Assembly: GCA_019321725.1 (NCBI GenBank)
Contig: CM033120.1
Location: 13,980,278 to 14,044,277, forward strand
Length of the DNA stretch: 64,000 nucleotides
From: Paulownia fortunei
Taxonomy: Eukaryota > Streptophyta > Magnoliopsida > Lamiales > Paulowniaceae
Direction: 5' to 3'
Shown: positions 47,301-60,800 of the stretch, in pieces
Layout of the letters: the number at the start of each line of letters is the position of its first letter
Position numbering within the stretch: position 1 is the stretch's first letter
Notes under the pieces: model-generated
What the model was told of the DNA's origin: nothing
Seen by the model: only the letters and a program-made list of their open reading frames with translations
Databases searched by the model: none
Translations under genes and position numbers: made by a program

Positions 47301-49606
47301 CGGACTCGTCCTTAGAAGCATTTTCCATGGATTCCCCATTCTTTGAGTCATGAGAGATAGTCGCATTGACAGCATTAGTATTATCCTTGGTAAAATCCTT
47401 TTGGGTTTTTGCAGTATCATCACCATCCTCTTCCTCCCCAGAACCATATACAGAACCAAGCAAGGACAAAGCTCCTCCAACACCACTTGAATTGTTGTGC
47501 TTGCTACCAGCGTTTTTTCCCTCGTATTGAGATTTTCCATCAAATTCAGAATGCAAAAGTTCTTGGTGCTCAACAAGATATCTGAAGTATGCATGAAGAT
47601 GATTATCAGGCATCAAAAACCCAAATGTTGGATTGTCCCCCTGTTTCACCCGCAGAATAATCTCCGACTGACCACCATGTTTGCTGACAAATATGGCAGT
47701 CCTTGCAATTATCTGATGTACCTTCTCTGTTGGAGGCTGCAAAAAAGAGGCAAAAGTAGCAAAAGAAAACTTTATTAGAATGCGAAGTTCCAAAACCTCC
47801 AACAGCAAGTCAAAGCCATAGAATTTAAATTGAGCGATTAAAAATGTAAATGAGGCATTCAGTAAACCTGACGAGAAGTTCCAAAACTTCCAAACAGCAA
47901 ATCAAAGCCATAAAAAAATTTAAAGATGCATTTAGTAAACTGGTGACATTTGTAATCACACCATAACAACCAAAAACTAAAAGAAGAGCACTATGAGATG
48001 TATCACATAACATTTGCCATCTGAAGTAGTAAACTGATAGTCCTCATGAAGGAAATTTCTACTTTCCTAATCCCACCTGCACAGCCCTTTGTCATGACAT
48101 CAAAGGGAAACAAGGTGCCTGAGTACGGCAACCTTGGATCACAAGTAGCGCATCCCTGATCCAAGCATCTGAAAACCTGACATGGTGAGCCTTAGATAAC
48201 ATGCAACCTTGGCAATTATTATGGGCAATACTGGGAAAATCAAGTCAGCAAGTAACAAAATCAAGCATGTCCTAGAATGCACAGAATCTTAGATTCAAGA
48301 GCACAGGCTTACCAAGCTTTGGAGAAGGTTTCCAGGAATGGGGAAGGGAGGGAGATAACCAGAGGATTCCATCCCAGCATCAGTATTCTTTTGATGAGCA
48401 GAATCATCAGTGTTTCCATAAAAGAAGGCAACGGAATGATAACTGCCAGTAACCGATGTTTTTTCATCCTCCTTTACCTCTGGATACAAGACAATTTTAT
48501 ATAAGTTTTAGATGCCACATTAACCACTAGAAAGAATACTAAGACTTGCAGAATAAAAAATAAACATGAAATACTTAAAGAAATGAACTTTCTGGAAATT
48601 ATAGAAGCCTTACTTGTAACTGGAAGAAGTCACATAGTTTAATCCATCCTGCAAATTTTGAAGCATATAGCAAAGAAGTATGCTACCAGCACAAACTAGA
48701 TTGTATCACACCCCTTCTTTTGTCCTAACCTGTTTTTTTAAAGAGATTCCAGCAGAAACAAGAGTTTGACAACAGACACAGCACCAACTCCACAAAAACA
48801 CAATCTCTAAGAGTTCCCCATTTTCATGGGGACTACAGAGCCTCCTATTAACCTGTATCGTCTATTTTGTATTCCCTAACACCAAAACAAGTCAATGAGA
48901 AGTTGCTTTCTCAAGCCATTTCTTGAGGGACGAGACATTCAAAACCTGAACACACCTTTCCACCTATCTTAAGAAAGATGAGCTGTTAACATATTAACAA
49001 AATTATATCTTTGTCTGGTCCTCCATTGACAGGATTAGACGCACAAAGGCAACGTTTTTCACTTTAATTTCCAAACATTTTATATCTAGCTATTTACCCA
49101 GTTCTATATTATTAACATTAAGCAAAATCTGCAAAGTACTTTGATTTTCCTCTCATCAATTTCATATAGCACTACATTGAAAATTTGTGAAAGCTCTCCA
49201 AGCTCCCCACCCCCCGGCCCACCAAAAAAGCAAATAATATAATATTTATCTTCTTGAAGCTAAGAAAATAAAGTAAAATATCAACCCAAAAGCCGGTAAA
49301 TGGAACATTCAAAATAACCGGACGAAACAAATGCAAAGTGATACCTGGTTGATCGGAATCCAAAGGGAGATCAAGATATCGCTCTTGATCGAGTAGAGAT
49401 TCAAGAGAGGGGTCATCGGAGAGTACAGGTCCGGAGTTGCGATTGCGGCGGCGCGGTGGAGGAGGGGCGGATAGGAGATGGCGAACATCGTAGCGGTCAA
49501 TTTGGAGGGAGTGCCACTCGACAAGGGCGTCACTGGAGTTGACAAACGCCGCCATGGCATCATCGTCGAAGAGCAAGGCGTGGCGTCCCACGACCTCCAG
49601 ATCCAT
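44379..49606 (-). CDS. SWAP/surp-domain splicing factor (SFSWAP-like), 4 exons, 986 aa
   Basis: Exons (minus strand): 49606-49345, 48479-48313, 47736-46927, 46100-44379; GT-AG junctions, 2961 nt in frame. The start is the ATG of MDLEVVGRHALLFDDDA; the frame is open for seven codons further up but without ATG. Domains: an N-terminal suppressor-of-white-apricot (DRY_EERY-type) region, about 6-75, with HSLQIDRYDVRHLL; a first SWAP/surp module, about 144-204 (PPTEKVHQIIARTAIFVSKH ... FGFL); a second, about 355-413 (FPFLLPSNQYHPYYL). A low-complexity His/Arg/Ser/Lys/Glu-rich RS-like tail includes a duplicated 64-aa block, and the end reads RAKIRAMLMATQL. Family role: nuclear RNA-binding regulator of pre-mRNA splicing, the surp modules contacting other splicing factors. 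Introns 2 and 3 contain tandem duplications. From memory the Arabidopsis counterpart is At5g55100. Confidence 0.92.
44784..45167 (-). repeat. In-frame tandem duplication of 192 bp (64 codons) in the SWAP gene
   Basis: The copies 45167-44976 and 44975-44784 encode HSSSEEYEIGRESSEGD... and HSSSEENENGGESSEED..., both ending in a KKRRSHHSS block. The unit length is an exact multiple of three, so the frame is kept. Copies have diverged at many residues while keeping the charge pattern. Confidence 0.9.
46200..46309 (-). repeat. Tandem duplication, 60-bp period, in SWAP intron 3
   Basis: TTGATTTCATAG, then TCCAAGAAGGAT and GCATATGTGCAGG, occur at 46200-46249 and 46260-46309 with few mismatches. Confidence 0.9.
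47784..47940 (-). repeat. Tandem duplication, about 91-bp period, in SWAP intron 2
   Basis: GAAGTTCCAAAAC, then AACAGCAA-TCAAAGCCATA and a TTTAGTAAAC-type end, occur at 47784-47867 and 47875-47940; the second copy is shortened internally. Confidence 0.8.
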
Positions 49607-51040
49607 ATCCGCTTCCTGCTTTGTCAAAGGTCGGATTACCGTGGTTTATAGGTTGAAATCGAATGCGTAGGAATAATTTACTAAAGAACCCTAGAAAAGA
49701 GGGAATTTTGGAGGCAGTAATACGGCAAATGGCAAGCAGTGGTGTACCTGTATTACTCTCACTGCTTTGGTAGCTTTGTGCTTACTAGATTTTGGTAGAT
49801 TTGACAAATTGGGCCGTTGGATGGTTTTATGTATGATTAAACTATAGACCTGGGCCCGTCCACCTCGTTGGATTTGGCCTGACTGGAATGGGTCATAGTC
49901 CTCGCCCAAGTAATTACTGGCGTTTATGTAGACCCATATTTTTATATCACAGACTATATTCTATATGGAGTAATTGAATTTATAATAATTTTTTTTTTTA
50001 ATTTATGTGCGCACACATTATATTGAACTTAACATTTTATATAAAGGAGAGATGCGATACCATCAGACCAAATGATCAATTTTTTTATTATTTTAAAAAT
50101 AATATTGACAGATTTCCTACTCCCTTCTATTAATTTAAACTTGTAACCAATTAGATAGTAAATGTAAATTAGTATCTTATATATATATACATACATACAT
50201 ACATACATACATGTGAGAAAGAGGTTTTGAAAGATACCAAAAGTTTAAGTGCAGTGTAAAAATGAAATGTCAATTGAGAAGCATTTACCCATTTGCCGTC
50301 CAATTAAAGCGCTAAGGAGCAAGAAAGGATCTACAAAGATTTTCTTATTTTATATTATGTGTGTATTTATGGGAATACTTTTTTGACATCGAGTCATCCA
50401 TAATATAGGCGTGTTTCATGCCACGAATATTGGAACTTCCCATCTCCCAAGAGATGATTCATTGCTTGATTTGTAAATTTGTTCCTCTGTCATTCTAAAT
50501 GGACTGACCAAAGAGAGAAAAAGTAGGGATCTATTTGTATTTTCCTTTTAATATTCTCTAACCTTGAAACTTAGAACAAAATTTGCTATGTACCTCTAGT
50601 GAAATGGCAAACTAAGATAAAATGTACATGAACTTATTTAGGAATAAGTGAGAATGTTCAGTTATGTATTATTATTTTATATAAGATTCTAGAGTTTGAA
50701 GATTGAAGGTTGTTGTTTTTTTTAACATATTTAGACCACATAATCGAATGTAGTTTGTAGATGAGTACTTTATACATATATCCTTGTAACTCAATTGGGA
50801 AACCTTTTGATCCTTCTTTTAAATAACAAAAAAACAATCAAAATGAATAGAAAATACCTAGGAGCTCAGCTGAAAAAGACTGTAAAGAAACAGAACATAT
50901 CCATAACTTGCACTTAACTCCTAGGCTAATGTTTTGCAGAATAAAGTTCATCTTCTATATCAGACAGCAAAAAATTATTACAAATACAAGCACAGCAATA
51001 AGGCAAAGCAATCACAATACACACACAAAACACTCGGAAC
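49607..51040. other. Intergenic region between divergent SWAP and CYB561/DOMON genes
   Basis: Holds the promoters of the SWAP gene (left, minus) and the b561/DOMON gene (right, plus). GGGCC-type motifs at 49811 and 49854-49857 (TTGGGCCG, TGGGCCC) suit the SWAP promoter. A TACA/CATA tetranucleotide microsatellite occupies about 50188-50212. No additional gene was recognised. Confidence 0.55.
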
Positions 51041-52510
51041 ATGTCTATTTCTCACACACTTTTCTTCCTGGTCTTAGCTTTCGCATTGCTCTCCCCTTCC
51101 CCTCTGTTTGCAAATGCACAGAGTTGCAGCGAGGACTTCCTCACAGAGGTTAAAAAAATCAACATCCCACAACATTGCCGCAAGAAGACCTTAGGAGCCG
51201 AGTTCGCGTGGAGTTTCAACAAGACGTCCCGGCAGCTAGACATAGCGTTCGGGGCAATGTTAGACGATGAGACGGCGGGGTGGCTGGCCTGGGGGCTGAA
51301 CCCACAGGGACGGCACATGGTCGGGACTCGAGCCCTGATCGGCATCAAGCAGCAGAACAGCTCGTTGGAATGGCATCAGTACAACATCACTGACGCGACC
51401 AAGCGCGGCTGCCCGCTTCTGCTGTCTGACGATATTGGACTCAATGTGAGCAACTATAGCTTCGTTTATCTGGAAGGGATTGGGTACTACGTGATACTAG
51501 CCACCATTTTGCTGCCTTATGAGTACAACAGTTCGAGAACGAACGTGGTGTGGCAAATTGGGAAGGCGGCTACTGAAAGGGAGCCCCGGATGCACCCTAA
51601 ATCTCTCGAGAATTTCAACACTGCTGAGACTATAGATTTAGTTTCTGACAAGATCATAAGTTACACGTCTCATAATTATCATCGCCACCTAAGAACAGTA
51701 AGTCTTTTTGCCCTGAGGCACTGCACAGTTAATTTCATCCAAATTCTCAGAGTATTTCTTCCAGTTAATCCATGATTTTACTATGGCAAAACAGTTGATT
51801 CAGACCCTTGTATATATTTTGATTGAATCTGTAACAGGTTCATGGGATATTAAACATTGTGGGATGGGGAATATTTCTGCCCACTGGTGTGATAGTTGCG
51901 AGGTACTTCAAAAGATATCCGAAAGAATGGAAATGGTGGTTTGTCTTTCATGTGAGCTGCCAGAGTGCTGGATATATTACTGGTTCAACGGGCTGGGCTC
52001 TTGGAATCTGGCTTGGGAAAACCTCCAAATACTATTGCTTCCCCACCCATCGGATTCTTGGCATAATAATTTTTACTTTCACAACAGTACAGGTAAATCA
52101 ACTTCCTCTCCCCCGATATCTTATTGCATACTCCGTTGCATTTTACGGCCACATATGCACGATCAAATTTTACAGCGTGGTAGATAAAATAATGTAATAC
52201 AATTCCATCAGTCTCTTGTCGTTTTAGCCAAATGATTAATTACTTGCAGATGTTGGCGTTGAGATTGAAGCCCAAATATAGTGATGAATATCGGACTTAC
52301 TGGAACATGTATCATCATTTTCTGGGCTACGCGTTGCTGGCGTTGATCTCGGTTAACATATTTGAAGGGATCAAGATCCTGGCGCCGGACCATGCCTGGA
52401 AATGGGCTTATATTGGAGTTCTTGGAGCGTTCGGAGCCGTGGTTCTGGCATTTGAAGTTTTTACCTGGACTAAATTTCTTCTATATAAAAACTCCATTCG
52501 TCAATATTAA
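51041..52510 (+). CDS. Cytochrome b561 and DOMON domain-containing protein, 3 exons, 390 aa
   Basis: Exons 51041-51697, 51838-52092 and 52250-52510, all phase-0 GT-AG. Residues 1-26 are a signal peptide ending near FANAQS. Residues about 45-175 form a DOMON domain (LGAEFAWSFNKTSRQLDIAF, then GWLAWGLNP and GTRALIGI) that would sit in the apoplast. Residues about 215-375 form a five-helix b561 core. The four b561 haem-ligand histidines are all visible: H221 (VHGILN), H257 (FVFHVS), H290 (PTHRIL) and H326 or H327 (MYHHFLGY). Members carry electrons across the plasma membrane, generally from cytosolic ascorbate to apoplastic acceptors. The length is normal for the family. Several N-glycosylation sequons (NKT, NSS, NIT, NVS, NYS) lie in the DOMON part. 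Which acceptor it uses cannot be told from sequence. Confidence 0.95.
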
Positions 52511-54770
52511 GGAAAGCCTAGTTCAATTGATAAGAATGTCTCTCTACTTGTCTCCATGCTTGTGTTTCACGCAGGAGTTTAGTGTTTTACTAATAACCAG
52601 CTGTGCAGGGACAGAGAGATTCTCCGCGGAAAATAGTAAATCATAAAATAGGAATTTTCGATTTTTTATTCAATTAATTTTTTATTCAATTGACTTATCT
52701 TATATTTCATATAATACATGCATGTTACATATATAAAAAATAATTTTTTAAATATATTATAAATTCATGGTACGAAATAAAATGCAAGATTAAAATATAA
52801 AATATAAATTATAAATTATCAAAAAAATAATATGTCGCGATTTTTTTCTCTTATTGACTCTTTGTATGATTCCCCATCTGTTCACAAAAAAAGCATATCT
52901 TAATTCTTATTGTGTAAAAATCATAAAAAGCATCTATTCCAAACATAAATTTATACTACTCCATGATTTATCTGAACATTCCTGACAATAAATTTTGATT
53001 CTGGATGAGCTCGCTTGTAGATACGTTTTACTAATTAACAAAAATAAGCAAATGTACTTTAAAGGCTAAAATCCATTTAATTCAATCTGGGGTATTACAC
53101 AACAACCATTCGTTAGTAACCAAAATTGTTTTCGAGCTAATAAAAACTAAAAATAGGCACTGACATTTAGGCACTCTTTTACTGACATTTAGGCACTCTT
53201 TTACCTAAATTAATAACTAAAATTCGTAAAAACTAAGACTATTCATATGTGCTATTTGGGTTGTTACTAAGTTAAATTTAAATAGTCAATGGAAATTGAG
53301 ATAGATTTTCATCACAAACTTCTTGTTATATTAAGAAAAGTAATATAATATTAGAAAAACAATGGTAGGCTTGTGTGCTGGGTGGGGGTAGAAAAATAAT
53401 TTGAAGAACGTTTCTATGGCATTATGATTTTTGCATTTAAAATTGAAATGCAACTCTGCTTTTTTGTATTTCTGTATGTAGTGGAATATAAAATAATATT
53501 TTAAATTTTTTGTTTAAATTTAATATTATATTTTATATTGTACTATACACACGTATACAATAATTGTATAATATATTTTTTAAATATATGTTTAATACTA
53601 ATTAATTTACTTTATCCCCCTATTATAAGTTTTTCATCAAGTACCCCTATACAAATAAAATATTCATTTCCTTTGGTTCATCTTAAAAATTCAACTGCAT
53701 GGATCTAAATACCTTTAAATTTTAATAAAAAATATAATTTCACTTTACCCCTTATTATAGTTTGCATAGCATTTCTCGCACTCTACGATCAAAACATCAA
53801 TTAATGTGACTCAAAATCTAATCAAAATAAAAATTACTTAGATAATATGTAATTTTTATTTTAATAAATTTAAATAAATATATAAAATATAAGTAAGATA
53901 TCGTACTAATAGATTAAAATATTTATAATTATTCATATTGCAACTAAACATGAAAGAATATTTTAAAATATAAACTTATTTAAGAAAAACATTCAAAAAT
54001 AAAATTTTGAAGGAAAATTCCTTCTACAATCCAATATATTAATATATTTGACTCAAAATTTCATTCTAAATGAAAAAAAAAATCGAATAAGGTATCATTT
54101 TTGCTTTATATAAATTTAAACAAATATAAAAATACTAGTAAAATATATACTAATAAAATAAAATTAATATATTATTTGTATTACGATAACATGAGAAAAA
54201 AAGTCCCTTAAATCATGAAGTCTTAAAGAAGAAAAATACTTAACAAAAGAATTTTTAAAAAAGACCTCTTTAATATTAAATATATTAATTAATTTGGCCT
54301 AAATTTTTTAAACATGAAACTAATTAAATAAAGTGTCGATTTTTCTTTACATAAGTTTTAATAAGCACATAACATATTAACAAAATATCTACTATATAAT
54401 TAAAAAGACTTATTTTCTACATTAAAAATAAACACAAACAAAAAATATTTAAAAGATAAATTATTAGAAAAATAAAATTATTTAATAAATGAATTTCATC
54501 CAATTCTCAAACTAACTTTCTGTTAGTGACCACCAATTTGTTTTAGTTAGATTTTCATTCACATGTTTTATTTTAATTAGATTTATTAAATAAGATGAAA
54601 AATTCATAAAGTTAAAAGTAATAGTCTATAAAATTTGTCCTAGAAAAAAAGACGCCTTTAAATTTCAATATTTTTTAATACAATTTTTTGTGATTGCAAT
54701 AAGATATGGAATAGAAAATTAAAATGGAAATTTAGAAGTGATAAAATGAACAGTTGCAGTTCGGTGTATG
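52511..54770. other. AT-rich intergenic region, no gene seen
   Basis: Very AT-rich (roughly 53,400-54,700 is almost entirely A/T runs) with no open frame of note. A 22-bp tandem duplication sits at 53159-53202. Confidence 0.6.
53159..53202. repeat. Perfect 22-bp tandem duplication
   Basis: ACTGACATTTAGGCACTCTT plus TT is repeated exactly, head to tail, at 53159-53180 and 53181-53202. Perfect identity suggests recent slippage. Confidence 0.95.
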
Positions 54771-54780
54771 TATAAATTTA
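54771..54780 (+). promoter_or_regulatory. TATA box of the branching-enzyme gene
   Basis: GTATGTATAAATTTATAAAT, about 115 bp upstream of the ATG at 54892. Confidence 0.55.
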
Positions 54781-54891
54781 TAAATTTTGGGAAAGAGGTT
54801 TTGTTAAACCCCCAGCAGGTTTCTTTGTTTCACCTTCCTGCGTCTTATCTCCAAAACCCACTTTGCAGCTCACAATAATCATCTCGGAAGC

Positions 54892-57800
54892 ATGATTTCT
54901 CTTACGCACCCACTTCAAATTTTCAGTCTCCCAGTGAATTCTCCCCTTCCAAAGAGAAATTACATTGGCCACTCCAGCGGTGGCCGAGTCTTCCTCCCGC
55001 CCTACAGCAAAAACAATAAATATAGAGGCAAATGCTTAGCCGCCGACCACTCTCAATCGCAACCCCAAGGTCCTCAACAGCAGCAGCAGCACTCCCAGAG
55101 GCCGCGTAAGAAAACCCGGCTGCTCGATACTGATAAAAAAGATGGCATTGATCCCGTCGGATTCCTCACCAAACACGGTATTACAAATAAAGCCTTCGCC
55201 CAGTTCCTTCGTGAAAGGTAATTTAATGTATTTCTGTGATTTAGTATTTGTATATGCGTGCTATACGCATTTAAATACAGTTTAGTTGTTTATATGCGTT
55301 TAGTTTTAGACGAATACCGAGTGATGAAATATGGAAATGTACTGAATTTTACGCAAGATGGTGGAAAATGGTTTTATGGATTTTGGTGTTGAATGTAATT
55401 TTTACAGGTATAAAGCATTGAAGGACTTGAAGGATGAACTGTTCAAACGCCACCTCAATCTTCAGGAGCTGGCTTCTGGGTTAGTGTGTGTGCGTGTTTT
55501 GCCGGACTCTGTTGTTGTCTTTTTTTTTTAATCATTAAATGTTGCTTAGTTTTCACTTATATGTATTCGATATATTACAAACGTTTTTTTGTTGTCATTA
55601 AGATCAGAAATTATGTTTCATTTCAAATTTCACTAAATAAGCAGTACCCATTAATGCCTGCATAGGAACTTGCGCATTGATTGGTTGTGGAATAGTCTAG
55701 TTTGGATATGATTCTTAAATTTGTTTGGTTTGCGTTTATTCTGATTTTGTTTGTTCCTTTTTTAGGTTTGAGATATTGGGCATGCATCGCAATGTGCAGC
55801 ACCGTGTGGATTACATGGACTGGGCTCCAGGTTTGTCAAAACTTTTGCTTGTCAGACCTAGTAGCTAGTATAATCTTGACTATTTGAAGTTGTTCCTTGC
55901 TATTACAAGCAAAGAAAGCTGAAATAATATCAATGATATTGCTCGATTGCTGCTGTATATGCATGACAGATAAGATGATGTTTGAGAACGAGCGAATTTG
56001 TGAAGATTGCATATTTAGCAACCAGAATGAACTCATTTAAGGATTTAGTAATTTAGTAAATGATTAACTGAAGAGAATAGTCTTTCTCTGCTCTTTTGAT
56101 GTTCAAATATGCTGAACTTTCTGGAGTCAGGTGCTCGCTATTGTTCTCTGGTGGGAGATTTTAATGGTTGGTCACCAACGGAGAATTCTGCCAGGGAGGG
56201 TCATCTAGGCCATGATGATTATGGGTACTGGTTTATAATTCTTGAAGATAAACTGAGGGACGGAGAAGAACCAGATCAAGTGTACTTTCAACAGTATAAT
56301 TACATTGATGAATATGATAAAGGTGACAGTGGTGTTACAGTTGAAGAAATTTTTAAGAAAGCGAATGATGAGTACTGGGAACCTGGTGAAGACCGCTTTA
56401 TAAAATCACGCTATGAGCTTGCAGCTAAGTTGTATGAGCAAATATTTGGGCCTAATGGGCCGCAAACAGAAGAGGAACTGGAAGAAATACCAGACCCAGA
56501 GACAAGATACAAGGCCTGGAAAGAGAAGCATAAAGATGACCCACCAAGTAATTTACCGCCTTGTGATGTGATTGATGATGGAAAAGAACATGATGATTTT
56601 GATGTCGTTACTGATCCTGCTTGGAAACAGAAATTCAGTGCCAAGAAGCCTCCTATTGCTTATTGGTTGGAGACTCGAAAAGGAAGGAAAGCCTGGTTGA
56701 AAAAGTATAGACCTGGGATCCCACATGGAAGCAAATACAGGGTGTACTTCAACACTCCAATGGGACCTTTAGAGCGAGTTCCTGCTTGGGCTACTTATGT
56801 GATTCCAGGTCATCTAGTGTTGCGTTGGTACTCATTTGTTGCTTCACTGTTTTGCTGCTTCTAGTCAGAAATGTTCTTCCATTTGCTTTTGTTATTTGGA
56901 AACACTAATAGAACTACTTAATATATGCTCATTCTTGCACATGCACAGGTTTCATGCTTCCTCATAACTGGAAAAAGCTATAGTATTAACCAAATTATAT
57001 CCAAGCCTTAGGATAATGGAGGTTCTGATGGAGCATATTATAACTCCTCTTTTCTTGGATATAAAGAATGAAATAAAGGTTTAAAATGAACAATCTCCTA
57101 TTGCTTTTTAGGGCACTGCTTGTTTTAACTCTTGGTTAATATTCATTTATTGATAAAGACTATTTGAGATCATATGTACATAACTGATCAAGTTTTCGCT
57201 CCATCTGAGCTTGTCAAAAAATAAACAGAGCTTGAACTTCTTTACTTTGCCGTAACACCACTTTATTTTGACTCATAAAATGAATATTTTGCCTTGAGTA
57301 ATGCATGATAAAGAATTGATATAACATTTATAGGATGCGTAGTTCTCAGTTCACATATGTCTCACTGGTCTTTCAGTCAAGAATCAGATTTATATGAACT
57401 CACTACTAGCTTCTGCTAATTGCTTCCCGACTCTCGTAATATTTCTCACTTCTTCACTTAGTTGTGAAAGAAAATGATAGTACTACGTAAATCAGATTAT
57501 CTGCTTGAATGCAATTGAGTTGCTTCTTTTCGACTTTGGTATTAGCAATGATATATGAGTTCTTGCCATTTGGTTCCCCCTGGGTTGTTAAAAGAATAAA
57601 AGGTTGATCCTGCTTGCCATCTTCTGAAAGAAGAAACAAGAACTGGAGGTAAAATTATGTCTTCATTATTCTCATTAATTTGAAGCAGAGAATTACATAT
57701 ATAGATGGAGGATAAAAAGTCAAAATCCTCACAAAAGGAAAGAAAGTAAGTTACCTAATCTACAGAATCATTTTAACGAAACAAAATATTCCTACATCCA

Positions 57801-60800
57801 AAACTAAATATATACTTTCCTAACTAAAATACATTCTGAATAAAACAAAATATCTACATTCAAGGCTAAATATATTAGGATATTCTAACACTCTCCCTCA
57901 AGCTGGATTGTAAATGTTGATCATTCCCAGCTTGCTTATTAGATCTTCAAAACTTGATTTATGTAAGCTCTTTGTAAGGATGTCTGCAACTTGTTGCTTA
58001 ATAGGAATGTAGGTCATGCACACACTCTCATTATCAATCTTCTCTTTCATAAAATGTCGATCAACTTCCACATGTTTCGTCCTGTCATGCTAGACAGGAT
58101 TGTGTGCTATGCTTATAGCTGCTTTATTATCACAATATAGCTTTGTTGGAACAGCATTGGGCATCCTTAGCTCTTTCATTAGACGACTTAACCATATTCC
58201 TTCACAAATTCCATGAGCCAAAGCTCTAAACTCGGCTTTTGCACTGCTACGAGCTACCACATATTGTTTCTTACTTCTCCAAGTTACTAGATTGCCCTAA
58301 ATATAGGTACAATATCCCGATGTAGCATCTGTGTAGATCTCAATTAGTCTTCGCTCATTCTTCTTGAAGTACAAGCCTCTTCCAAGATTATTTTTGAGGT
58401 ACCTTAGAATTCTGTGTACTGCTTCTAGATGTCTTCCCTTTGGAGAGTGCATAAATTGACTTACCTTACTCACTGCGAAGGCAATATCTGGTCTAGTGTG
58501 AGAAATGTAAATCACTTTGCCAACTAACCTCTGATAACTTTCTCGGTCAACAGCCCCAAAGTCTTCTTCCAGGCCTAACTTGTGATTCGGTTCCATTGGT
58601 GTCTCGGCAGGCCTACACCCAAGCATTCCAGTCTTTTGTAGAAGATCAAGAACATATTTTCTTTGTGAGATGGATATACCATCCTTATTCCTTGCTACCT
58701 CCATTCCTAAGAAATACCTCAGGTTTCCAAGGTCTTTAATTTCAAACTTTCCTGCCAAGAATTTCTTCAATGCAACTATCTTTGCAAGATTATTTCATGT
58801 CACAATAATGTTATTTACATAAACTATTAGTATAGCAACTTTACCATCATCAGAGTGCTTAAGGAACAAGGTATGATCAGTTTGGGCTTGTTCATGACCA
58901 TGACTCTTAACTACTCTTGTAAACTTATCAAACTACTCTTTGGGAGACTGGTTCATACCATAGAATGACTTTTTAAGTTTACATACTCTTCTTCCATCTT
59001 CTCCGAATCCCGGAGGAAAGTCCATATACACTTCTTCATGTAGATCACCATTAAGGAAGGCATTTTTAACTTCCAAATATTGCAGTGTCCAGTTTAAGTT
59101 GGCTGCCAATGACAGGAGGACTCTCACAGTGTTGAGTTTGGCGACTGGGGCAAATGTCTCCATATAGTCTAAGCTATAGGTTTGGGTGAATCCTTTGGCA
59201 ATAAGTCTTGCTTTGTACCTGTCAATGCTCCCGTCTGCCTTGTATTTGACTGTGAATACCCATTTGCATCCTACAGTTTTCTTCCACTGTGGTAACTCCA
59301 TAACTTCCCAGGTTTCATTTTTCTTTAATGCACTCATTTCTTCATAAACTGCTTGCTTCCATTCCGGTTTGTTGAGAGCCTCTTGTATATTATTGGGAAT
59401 TTGTACCTTGAAAATAGAAATAGTAAAAGCTTGAAAAACAGGAGATAGTCTTTCATAACAAACAAACCCGGAGATTGGATGTTGTGTGCAGGATCTTGTT
59501 CCTTTTTTGAGTGCTATAGAGAGTTCCAATTCATCTGGTTGTGCCTCGGGATAAGAAGATTCCCCATGTTCTAATTTAATAGGAGACTCGACATTGGAGC
59601 TAAACCTTGGTTCAGTAGATTGACAAGGCTGAGGTTCGAGCTTATCACTGCCCTGTGGTTGTTTCTTCCTTAAATATACAAGGAGATCTGGTTTATTGAG
59701 CTTAGAGTGTACTCCTTTTGTTTCCAAGTTATCATGAATTATTGATGGCATAATGGGGTCAATGTTGAGATATTTGGTAGTGGAATTGTAGGAGAATGTT
59801 AGAGAGGAGGCGAATTTGAGGGATCAATGACTAGTTCCCAAGATTCATCTTTACCTGGGTTCTCCCACTGAAGAGAAGATTTTGAAAAATACGGTTGTGA
59901 CTTAAAAAATGTAACATCCATAGAAACAAATACTCGTTTAAGAATTGGGGAATAACACTTATGCCCTCGTTGAGTAGGTGAGTATCCGACAAACACACAT
60001 TTTTGGCTTTGGGATCAAGTTTGGATTGATTTTGGTCTTAAATATGAACAAAGGCAGTGCAATCAGATTTTTTTAAGGGTAACGATGAGACAGAGCGAAA
60101 TGAAGGATGGGTTTTGAGAAGAACCAAAAGTGGAGATTGAAATTGTAAGACTTTTGAGGGCATTGTGTTTATGAGGTAACAGGCTGTTAAAATGGCTTCA
60201 CCCCACAAGTACTTTTGGCACATTATAGTGAACAACAAGGCCCTAGCAACCTCAAGAAGATGACGATTCTTTCTCTCTGCCACACCATTTTGTTGTGGTG
60301 TATCAGGGCAGGAACTTTGGTGTATGATTCCTTGAGTCGCTAAGTATTCATCTAAAATGGAGTGAAAATATTATCTTCCATTGTCAGTTCTAAAGGTTTG
60401 AATAGTTGTTTGGAATTGATTTTTAACCATGAAGTGGAAGTTTTGAAAATTTTTCGATGCCTTTGATTTTTCTTTTAGGAGGTAAACCCAACAAACTCTT
60501 GTGTGGTCATCAATTAAGGTAATGAACCACTTGGTGCCCGAGATATTTTTTATACGAGAAGGCCCCCAGATATCGCTATGAATTAATGAGAATGGACGGG
60601 ATTCTTTGTAAGGTTTAACTGGATATGGGACACGAGTGTGCTTTGCAACTTGACAAATTTCACAAGAATAATGAAGGAAACAAACGTTTTAGGTAATGAA
60701 AATTAGGATGGCCTAACCTATGATGCCATAGCATAATTACATTATTATTGGAAACAGAAATCGATTCACTTTCAGCAATTGAAGCTTGCTTCTCCAAGAG

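Noticed and set aside
51052..51348. Antisense frame in the b561/DOMON first exon
   Set aside because: Opposite a clear DOMON coding exon; codon-bias shadow.
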